The translations under genes and the position numbers were made by a program. From the NCBI GenBank assembly GCA_038503035.1, contig JAVSML010001155.1, positions 1 to 64,000 on the forward strand: a stretch of DNA of 64,000 nt, in the 5' to 3' direction. Below the pieces are notes generated by a model that was not told the DNA's origin, did not search any database, and saw only the letters and a program-made list of their open reading frames with translations. Positions 14,101-25,400 of this stretch are shown one piece after another. This DNA is from Crocodylus rhombifer (Eukaryota; Chordata; Crocodylia; Crocodylidae). Numbering within the stretch: the first letter of the stretch is position 1; each line of letters opens with the position of its first letter.

Positions 14101-17100
14101 TGAAAATCTGAATGAAAAATGCTTCCTATTTCAGTAGACGGTGCAAATATGAAGAATAGAAGCTGTAAGCACACAACCGATTGATGTCATTGTATTTTAC
14201 TTCACCAGATTAGTCCAATCAGGAAGAACTGGACAGTTTCAAAACTAGAGGGAAAGTGCTTTATAAAGCTGAACGTTGAAGTAAAAAACTTCATTATAGT
14301 CCCACTTGGCTGTTCAACAGAATTCAAAAAATAATCTACCCAATCCTTTAATTTGCGTTAGGCAACACAGACACATGCTGACTGTAGCAAAGGAATTAGC
14401 ATAAATGAAAGAAATACCCATTACAATATAACAAACCAGTCACTGCCCATGACTTCTTTCTAAGAGCTATCTAAAAACTTTAGGCCAGTCTAAACCTTCT
14501 TTAAACAGGTCTTGTCTCTCAGTACTCTGAACTAAAATTCAGCTTGAAACAATACTGTTAAAGCCTCAATAGCATTTGTACCTCACCTTGCAAGCGGCAG
14601 AGTAATAGCTACATACATTGGCTGATGAAATACCATTCTTCATTATGGATACACACCTACCACAGAAAGAAAAACCTTGTTTTAAAAGAAAAATATAGCA
14701 TATTAAAGTGATCTAGAAGAAAAGTTTCCAGCTATTACTGACAGCACCACTATGTCAGTCTGTGATAACAGGAAACTTATTTCATTTATATGATAAACAT
14801 ATAGACCTAATTTAAAATAGTCAAGACATTACACAAGATGTAGGCATGGAGAAGGTTTCAGTATTGGGGATAATGAGAAAGGAGAAGATTTTGCTGATCC
14901 TGAAAGGAAGAAATAACAACACGCAACAAGAAACTAGATACGGAGAAGGTTGTATTACAGGAAGGATTCTGAGTCATCAGTGGTTACATAGAAGGACACA
15001 GAAAGAAAAGAGTTCATAAGAAAAGGGAAAGAAATGTGGAAGAAATGAGCAGGAGACTTAATACAGGGAGTACATGTAAAGTATTGTAAAATCCCAAGGT
15101 GAAAGAGATCATAATTACTGACATTTTTATGTCCAAAAGGTAGTTTTACTTTCATACTACTGAGTCTAGATACCACTGAAGTCACTTTAAAACATGAATA
15201 AATGAATTTCAGTGTCACCCTGGTTTACTCTGTGGAAAAACTGCTGCATGTATTTGCTTTATTCTGATAACCCAAATCACTCGATTCGGTCGGATCAGTG
15301 AGCCTATGTCTTTGTGCGCATGTACTGTTTTCTTTGGAGAAATAACATAATCCTATTTTTACTTGTGACTCTTAACCACAGCATGAAAGTTTCCAGTATC
15401 ACCTTTAATGAGCTTTCCCTTTTTCTTTGGAGAACTTCTGGCATCTCCCTGTAAAGTGTTGCCTTTAGCCCAGATGGCTCAGCTATTTTAAGGCAAATAC
15501 AAAGATGTAGAAAAAAGCTGTTAATTATTTTAAGAATTACATTTTACCTGTGAGAATTAGGTTGACCTGTTCATAGCTCCTGAAGTCAACTACTTTTTAG
15601 CAAAAAATGTCTCACAGTCTGACAGCTCATAAAAATATATTTAATTTTAAATATAAGTAATATTTTCCAGTAAAATAACACACCAAGATGATTCATGACA
15701 TAGCTGTTGACAGATCAATGTGTGTCTCCTTGTGTTTCCGTAAGGTGACAGAGCCACATATTTTTGCCATTCTCTAACCCTAAGAGTACTTGAGGCAAGG
15801 CTTTTGTGCCAAGAGACACAGAAACACAGCCCTGGAGAAGTAAAATAAACCATGTGTAGCATCTGGGCTACAGACAGTTCAAAACACTATTTTGCCATTA
15901 GGCTTCTGGCAACTGGCAGTAGTAAACCACAGTTTTATAGCCTGCAGAGACAGAAGTGCTAGTGCAAACCAGTGAGCATTTCAATGTATGCCTTCAGGCA
16001 AATAAATAAGCAAATGAATAATAAACATGTATGTGTGGCAGGAACTAATTTTGGGTCTAACTGTATCATTAGCAGAAAAATCAGGTTAGCTTGCAGTTGT
16101 GCTCCTATTGCTAACTTGGAGCTGGCACGATTCCCAAGCGGTGGGCAGACAGAAGAACAATGACTGCATGAACTGTGACACAGACTTCTCCTCCAGAGGC
16201 AGCACATTTGAAAAATAGTTCCAACATTACTTCAGCCACACAGAAGAAACCTTGCCTGCATCAGATGACCTGACAATTGAATATGTTTATAGTCTTGAAT
16301 ATGATCACATGACTTGCAAATAACAGAATGATGACACTTTGAAAATCCAAAGTTTTATCAGAACTGTGGAACTGGGTGAAAGCCATGAGCCACACCCAGA
16401 GGCTGCATCCAGATGTGCGCAGACGTTTGCTTCCCTGGGGACAAGTAGCAGCAGCACAAGGTGCATGGGCATGCCCCGGGGAAGGCGTGCTGCTGCTACT
16501 TGTCCCCAGGCAACGCCCATGCCACCCACGCTCTGGCATACAGCAGGTTACCCTGTGGGCGGGCAGGGGAGGTGGGACCCAGCAACTGTGCTGGCCCCGG
16601 CAGCTGTACCTGGGGTCCTGGGAACCTTGGGGAGTTGCAACTGTGGCACTGCTGTAGCAGGGTCCCTGGGCAGCAGCCTGAGTGTGGCTGTAGCTGGCCA
16701 GGCTCTGGTTTTGGGTGGTGTGCACTGCCACCACTTAGGCCACCCTGCTTTTTTCAGCATGGGTTTTTTTGACTCCAGTATCCCGGGGTAGCAATCAGGG
16801 GACACCGGCATGTGCAGGGTGTGGTGCCGCAGACGGGTCTGCAGTGCCACGTACTGCGCATCCACACTCATGTGCACATCGCCAGGGTGTGCTGTGTCTT
16901 TTCAATGAAACTTTCCACTGTCTTTGCATTGTTAAATCTTTCTCCGTGCTGAGTGATACAGCTCCTATACTTGCTATATCTACTGGATACAAAAAATCAT
17001 GAATTCAATATACATATTGAATTTATGACACATTACAACCTGCCTGACATCTGATTCACCAGGTACCTGCCAGACCTGACCTCTTATGCTTTACTTTTCC

Positions 17101-19391
17101 CCCCTTCCTCCCCTCCTTTTCTGCCCTCTGTCTTCCTAATTTCCAGCTATTTACTTTTTCACAGACAGCCTCTTTTCTACTGTGAAAATCTGCTATGTAG
17201 AGTCCCTCTTACTCATCTTTGGCTTTTCTTCCCCTCTTTTTCTCCCCCTCCCTTCCCTACTCTACCTCTTCCTAATTTCCAGCCATTTACATCTCACTGG
17301 CATCCTGTCACACTTTTAGCTTCTTTCATTCCTTAGAGTCTCGGAACAGCAGAACTTCTTAAGCCTGAAGAAGGGTGACTGTGCTCGAAAGCTTGCAAAA
17401 AACTTTTTTCCAACTACTCAGCTGGTCTAATAAAAGATATCATATCTACCCAAAGAACCTTGCCTGCCACAGCTCCTATAAAAACATTTTAAAAAGATGC
17501 CAGGGATATTCTTTATTAATACATTTTCATACTGGTCAAGAATCTCTAACTTTTCATAAAAAAGCTATTATCTTCATGTTAGTCCTCTGTAAAGTTCTGA
17601 GAAGGAGATGCCGACAGGTTATTTTTCATGTTTGCTATTCATTTTGTATAGCATTCTTATTACTATGCTAAGTTTGGATGATTTAATGAGGCAGAGTCCA
17701 CACCCTTACCCTGAGATCAACAGCTTAACTGTTTAATTGGAACTAAGCGGCATTTGAAGGATCCTGACCAATGAAAGAATGGCACAACAGTTGTTGCTTG
17801 TCACAGCGGTGGATAGGTGTAAATTGGTCTTTGCTGGTATAATTGCCTGCTGTGTTATTCTTCGTATGCTGCTTCCCAACTATAAATGAAATTATTGTAC
17901 CTGTCTGCAGGAAGATGAGGGTTAATTGATTGCTTTGTGCACTATGCAATTTCGAAAGCTAGCACAAAGTAATTGCATGGTATATTCCCATGAGTCTTTG
18001 CTAATCAGAAGGGTTACCTTAAGATAGCTAACACATATTTGATCCACTGATACGTGCCTAGTGCAGTTACAGTAGGAGGATTTTTGTTGCGTTCTATTGT
18101 TAAGCACGACACAATTGTAACTCTCACTGGGAGCCAGGTTATTCCAATACAACTGCGCAACTGAAATCACTTTTCAGGCAGTGCTCCCCTGTAGCACCGA
18201 TTATGATCTGTTAAGTTTACCTTAACATCAAGAACCAACTTAAATTGCATTTGCAGTGCAGTACAGTATCAGTGGCTGGCAAATGAAACACTATTTCTTC
18301 TTGATGCTCTGACATACTGCTGCTCTAATTCTAAAAAGGACTAGATTTTACTCTCTTTCACCGTTGAAATGATTATATGTTGCAAAAGGTGCTAGGAAGT
18401 ACCACAGAAATAGCTAATGCAATCAGCAAGCATTATACTTAAATACCTGCTTGGAGGTATAGGAGTTTTGTACACAAGCCTCTAATGAAAAGCATTTTAT
18501 GTTAGTAGCTCTACTCCCTTGTTTTAATACAAAAGCTATAGGTATAGGTGCATGAATAATCATGGACAAAAAATAAATAAATAACAGGAAACCTAAAGTT
18601 ATTTGATATTTGAGGGAGTTTTATGTCTTTATATAAGTGCAAAAGAGAAGAGATGCAAGGCAAGGGCAATGAACTTCTGTGAGGGTTGGGCATTGTTAGG
18701 TTTGGGGAGAGGTATTCAGGACACAACAGGTATATCTGCACCTCAGTGGCAGAGCACAGTCTCACTGCTATCTCCAGCCCCCCACTCCTGCTCTTCACAC
18801 TTTGGCCTGGAAATGAGTCAGTGGGGTGGCGCGGGGGCACTCAAGATCGGGAATGCAGCGTGCTCAGAAGCACTGCCTCACTGCCAGGGGTCACGCAGAC
18901 CAAGTGGGAGTGGGTAGGTGGGCATGATATGCAGTAGTGCCAACTCTTATAAAAAAACCACAAGACACCTGATTTCCAAGTCAAATTAACTCTGACTCAT
19001 GATCTCCTGATAGAGAGATCAAAGCTTGGGGTTTTTTTCTGCTGGTGCATGTAGAAAGCACCGAGCTGGTAAGTCTGTGGAGGGGGAGGGGTAGTGGGGT
19101 CAGATCGAGACCCCCCTGGAGAGGGAGGGAATGGGGCTGGGATGAATGGGACCCCAGGGCCAGGATGACTTATACAATAGAGCCATGGATGGTTGTCTGT
19201 CTGTGTGCATGTGTCCATATGTGTTTGTATACATGTGTCTGCCCCTCACTCTGAAACCATAGCCCCACCAGCCCTTGCTGCTGCCCCTCACTCCTGCTCC
19301 ACAATACCCTGTTTCCTGCCAGGGTGTGCAGGGACCTGCGTCCTGGGCTTCAAACCTCTACAGCCCTCCACATCTTCCTAAATAACTCCCC

Positions 19392-19425
<34 letters not shown>

Positions 19426-22400
19426 CAAAAATAGCATCTCATCATTTATATTCCAAATCTCTTGATTTTTAAGAGTTTGTCTCATGATTTTTGACACAGT
19501 GGGGTTGGCAATACTGGATATATAATGAGATGCTGTGAACTACCTGTACTGATATTACTGAAAAAAATCCCATCACCCTATTAGGGCTGTGCAAAGCTTC
19601 ATTCCCTGATTCAATTTGGTGGAGATTCGGCTTGATTCAGTGGCCAAATCTCTGAATCTGAATCAAATTAGAGGACCCTTGAATCTCTCCGAATTGAATC
19701 GGAGCCCTCCAAATCAATTCACAGAGGTTTGTAAAGATTCGGTGATTCGGACATAGAGACAGCTTTAAATGTTTTTTCTACATACCTCTAGATACCAGGG
19801 GCTCGTGAGTGCTGCGATGCTGGGGTGCATGGAGTGTCCCTCAGAAGTGTGGGAGGCTCCCCAGGATGCCTGGCAACAGACCCACAAGTGACATACTTCT
19901 AGTATTTCCGGTCCGCTTCCAGGTTCACTGCCAAGCATGTGGAGCCCCCCCGCACTCCTGCAGGACGCTCCATCCGCCCCGCATTGTAGCATTCATAAGC
20001 GGTGCTGGTACCTCGAGGTATGTAGAAAAAACATTTAAAGCTGTGTCTATGTCTGAATCACTGATTCTCCGAATCTGCAGATTCCGACTTCGTCAAATTG
20101 AATCAGGGACAGTGATTCGAATTAATGAGTCAAATCAGTGGCCCTGATTCAGGTCAAATCTAAATCTGAACCAAATAGGCCCACTTTGCACACCCCTCCT
20201 ATCTATGCACTAGGCTTCTCAACAGAATTAGCATCCCCGGTCCACACCTAATCTATCACAAACATCCTATCATGTCTGAAAGAAGTGGACACTTATTTTC
20301 TCTTTATATCCTTCTTATATAATATAAAACCTAGGGTCCCTCTTCTGTTCCTAAGATTCATCCAGCTTCTGATGCAGATTTTGTATACCTTAATATGCTG
20401 ATAGCAAGGCTCCTTAAAATATACACATTCTAGGTGTTGTTTTATAAGGAATCCACATGTGGAGACAACAGACACAATACTCATACACTATGTTACCTGA
20501 GAAACCAGGAACAGGGTCCTGATCTTTCATTTTCAAAAGCACATGTCTCTACCCCTTCACATAGAGGGAAAAAAGAGCTCTGCAGCGACAGGAGAAGCAG
20601 ACCCAGCACCTTCAGGAAGGAAAAGTCCACTTACTTCTGGAACAGGCTAGGGAACTGCAGCACTGATGCAGCTGCCAGGACTGCCAAAACATCAGCTTCT
20701 TCTACTTCTGGTTCTGTATTGTATAAATTCTTGAGTGCTATGGCAAAGCCTTCCCAATGCATGCAAAAGAAAAAATAAAGAGCTTCAGCATTAGGTTTCC
20801 CCCTCTTCAACTGGGGATAGACTTTGCATCGAGCAAGCTTCCCCTTTTCTGTCTGGTAAATTATTCACTGGTTAAAAAAAGTGCTGGTGCAGCAGGGCCT
20901 TGCTATTAGCATCATGCTTGCCTAAGTTATGAGTGAGTAACCCAAGCCTTATATACAGGGCCGCAGAATTGTTAGTACCAAAATGAATGTTATCTGAATG
21001 TTAAATCCTCCCAGAAATTCCTGTCTCAAGAAAAATAAAGATGTTGAAAAAGGCCTTCTGAATTTTTCAGTTAATAGCTATCAGAAGCCACCCCACCCTC
21101 TTTCCGAGGTAGTCTATGTTCTTGCTCTCACAATGGCGTGCGACACGCGTGCGGACTCTAGGCCACAAGCTAAGCACAGAACTGCACCTGGTGATAAAAT
21201 TCACTCCTGTGCAGTGGATCAGCACTAGGCCTCTGTTCTCCTTTAATAGGATTAAATGATATTTTGTTGGTCACACTAGCATGAGACTTGGGAACTACTT
21301 TGTGGAGCCTACTGGACTGAAAGAAGAAAGTGAAATCTGAAATATACCCCTTTCACAGGTGGCTTCATTTCTAATGGAGAGGGAAGCAAGAGGATTTCAA
21401 AGTAAGCTTAATCTCCTGGATTAGGCCAAAGGGGAACAGTCTTGGAATACTGAATATTTGAGGCCATAAAACCCCGCTACATAAATATTTGGAGGGCTGG
21501 GAGAGAGGTAGACTACTGCCCTGCATACCCCTGGGCCCTTTAAGAACATTTTGGTCTGCCACTTGAAACCCCATTCTGATATCTGCTTCACTTGCATTTG
21601 GGACCTGATCAAAGCACCAAACTTCAGTATCACTTGTAAGCCATACTATTCAGAAACCCCACTAAAAATAAGCAAATATAACAAAATGCCAAACACTTAT
21701 TTTATTCTGGCATTTCGGAACTGTCAGAAGAGAAAACAAGTGTATTTTTCCCCCTAGAGCCATGACAGTTAAATTAATGCAAGCATGTTGCTGACCTAAT
21801 GAAATATCCACTATGTCTTTGGGTGATAGTCATGATTTAATAGATGGTTTGATATATCTACATTACCAACTCTAGTGATTTCTGGGTCTTGAATGTCCAA
21901 TGAAATAGTGACTGCTCTCAATTTTGGGTTTTCTTTAGCATATTCTTTACTTTTCTGGGCAGCCAGACTAGACTGATTATTGTATTTGTTTCCTGCCAAG
22001 AAACAAGTGTAATATATATGAACATTTGCATGGTATTTATATGGCATCATAATCACCATAAATATTCTAAAATACTTTGCTGCACAACTCACTCTGGCAT
22101 GCAGTAATTCAGGCTTAAAGAAACATGCAGTGCACAAAAACCAGACATTTTTCCAGCAACAGAATTGCCAGCCTTTTCTGGCACTCATAACAAACAGAGA
22201 AACTAATTGATCACGGAAACCTAGCCACTTTCTCACTGAGCATTAATTCCTCCAAAATTAGGCTGAGGGCATTGGCCAGGGTTTCCATTGACTTCCTTGA
22301 GCAAGGAGTTAGGCTCTATATTCTTACTGTAATAAAAAATAGACAAAGGAAAAGCCTTCTGTAGTCTACATCCATTTATTTTTCTCCTGCTGAAATAGTA

Positions 22401-25400
22401 ATCCAGAATTCAGGAGCTTCCAGAAGTCACAAGAACTCCATGTGATGCACAGTGTTGATCAATGAGAAGCAGACACTGATCAAGAGAGCCAAACCTTAAT
22501 TCTAAGGGATACAACCTTGATTTCTATTTATCTTTTCCTTTCCCAGAAAACAAGAAAAGGCTTCCCTATATTTCCATTAGAAACTGCTTAGAATACCTTT
22601 TATGCTTTCCAAATCACTTGGGCTACTTGACTCGACTGCTGTAATTAAAAGCTGTGACAGTGTCTTGGATTTAAATAGATAGATACGATGAAGATCCCAC
22701 AAGAAGCCCAAGCATTTTAAGGACACATCTAAAAAGACAGAATTCCTTGTTAATTAAAACTTATGTATTAAAATGCAGCTAATAAAACTGAAGATAGGTA
22801 CCCCATTCAGAATGCAGAGAAATCCCAGGGGAAATCTCTTCAGCTCATTATTTCTGTTGCAGTATCTGAGATGACTCACCGGGATCCATGTCTTCACCCA
22901 GCTTCTGTGTGTGGGAAAAGAGGACTTCTTTTGTACTGGGTAGATGGGTTTGCAACCTTCAAGAAGAGAAAGGGAGGCAAAACTTTAACCAAAAGTTAAG
23001 TTCACTTCTACTTGTTCCAACACGTGTTCCTTTTTAAACTAGGATAAAAAAATGTAAGCATTTTTTCTGTTACCTATCCAGCTTGCTGTCCTTTTGAACC
23101 TGTTGTGATAAGGTTGTCTTAGTCTTACAGAGTTGTGTCTGGACTTTCAGATTTGGTGCCAAGTCCTCTGATTCATCAAACAGAGATACAGGTGTATCAG
23201 CTGAAGAATTAGAGAAAGCATATATTAGTGACTGAGTGGAATGTAAGCTAAATTTCAGGCTGGAAAACTTGAGACCGTGGGTTGTGGATTCTGTTTAGAA
23301 AAAGAAGGGTTTTTTTCCATAAAGAACAAAACCTGGATTGATTACATTCACTTAACAAGATCCCCAAGTGTTGAGTTCTTGACTGAGAATTAGATGGCTT
23401 ACAATGTTGGCTTCATTTGCAGAAAAAAGACACTTTAAAATCTTAGGAAGAATTAAAACACAGCAAAAATAATTAACAACTATCCAAAATTAAGCACCTA
23501 ATGAACACCTATCCCAAATTAAGCAAGACACAAAAAAGCACTAGAAGTTGAGATTCATGGGTTCAGCTCCTGGCCACAGACTTTGAGGGTGACTGTAGGA
23601 TCAGGATCAGGCAAAGCATTTAACACCTTTCTTTATATTAGCCACATACTTAATCCTTTTGGCTTTCCCAAATAGGTGTCTAAATCCATCCTTGCCTCTA
23701 ATGGAAAAATAAACCCAATGCTATACTTGACTAATGTATAAGTGTACAATACAGTGGGGGGGAAAAGGTTGAAAAGTCTGTAAAGGTAATATACCTCTAC
23801 TCTGGACAAGTTAAAAGCCCATCCTCAATTACCCCCAGCATATGAGCTGCCTCTCCCAGTCCTTTCTACATTATTGTACTGCAACAGTATTTGGGAACCT
23901 CAAAAGAGGAGACAAGCAGCATGCAGACTGATTCCCAGAAGAATAAGAAAAGAGCATGGAGTCATGTAGGACTCTAACATGCTGCTTTTCTCTTCCTATT
24001 GTACTCGGCTCTTACTATGGCCATACCGAAAGCAGGGAGAGGAAGGCCTGGTGGTGGATTTCCTGGAGAAGCTGAGAAAGCACTGCAAGGGAAATAGGCC
24101 ACGAAAGTTCAGGAGAGAGCCAGAGTGGGACTGAAGTCAGAGCAAAAAGATAAATGGATAGGTTGGATGAAGGGCCAGCCCAAATAGCACCACAGACGTC
24201 CAAGTGCCTCAAGGCTGTTCCCATGTCCTAGCCCCTATATGCTTAAAGGAGCAGTATCTGAATTTTTGTGTCTTATTGCCAGTATAATCATATTAAAACA
24301 TTGAAACATTATGAATCAATCCCAAAATATTGGCTCCAAAACATGAGATTAAAAGAAAAATAATAATCACTTGTTCTTTGCCATCTGTTTTGTTGGGTTT
24401 TTTTTGAGCTTGTGTGGGACTCTCAGGACACATTTTCAAACTTGTCTCAGCAACCGCGCGGGCTAGACACTTACTGTAGTTTTTGAACTGGCTAAACCGT
24501 CCAGGCCATTAAGTCAAACATCACATACCACAGGACTCCAAATAACATCATGAGACCTAGCAACACCATTGCAAATTGGGGAAATAAGCAAGCCATTTGC
24601 CTTCAGCAGAAGAGCCCTTGAGGAGGTTGCAAGGAAAAGGCCAATCACCTGATACCACACACAGATCATGCCTTGCAGATCCACTCCAGATCAGCAAAGA
24701 AGGAAAATGGAGATTGTGCAGGGTCCATGAATTTAGCCCAGGAATGTAGTGCCCTCTATTTGTCCCTTGAATACCAAACCAAAACTAGAGGACGGTTTTG
24801 GTTACAACAGTTTTCCACAAGGAGAAAGAAGTACCCTGGGATGGGATGTGATCTGGAGAGACAGATTTCAAATTGATTTTCCATAAACATCAAGTCTTGG
24901 GAGTTCTTATCCAATTTAAGTCTAAAGTCAGATAATGCCTTGATATTTTTGTGCAGCTAAATTGGAGGATAATTTCTGGAAAAAAAGCATAATGTTCAGT
25001 TTGACAGCTGGATGCTGAATCCACACCCATTCAATGTTCAGAGGCATTCAGTACTGCTTTAAGACCTATGTCTACTTAAAATGCAGAAATTACATTTTCC
25101 CCCATTTTCCTACCTGTCATCATCCTTCTGAGGGTCTCATTGAGGCCAGCTCTATAAGCCTTACTGGCCTGTGCAGCTCCTAAGAGATCACAACTTAAGT
25201 CATAAGGAAACTGCCAGCGATTGTTCAAACCAGCCTGTATACGGACGCAGCGTTGTCTCAAGGGCCAGGCAGCCTTAAACAAATATATGGACAGATCCTT
25301 GTCAGACATGTGCATAAGCAGGGGGATTCCACCCCACAAGATCGTACTTGTAAGAAATATTAAGCTAAATCTACAAAATATACAACAGTTATAATTTCTC

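Noticed and set aside
15647..15862. Possible minus-strand exon with an acceptor-like CTTCTCCAG
   Set aside because: In-frame stops in the phase needed after BTBD16 exon 8, and no similarity to BTBD16.
17743..18170. Two minus-strand ORFs in BTBD16 intron 8
   Set aside because: No domain, no splice-consistent phase; probably an old repeat or unique intron.
19396..19423. Regular short repeats considered as a CRISPR-like array
   Set aside because: A plain (CA)n microsatellite in eukaryotic DNA; no spaced direct repeats.
20293..20484. 63-residue minus-strand ORF just below BTBD16 exon 8
   Set aside because: Does not fit the phase or the expected next segment; the true exon 9 is at 14587-14656.
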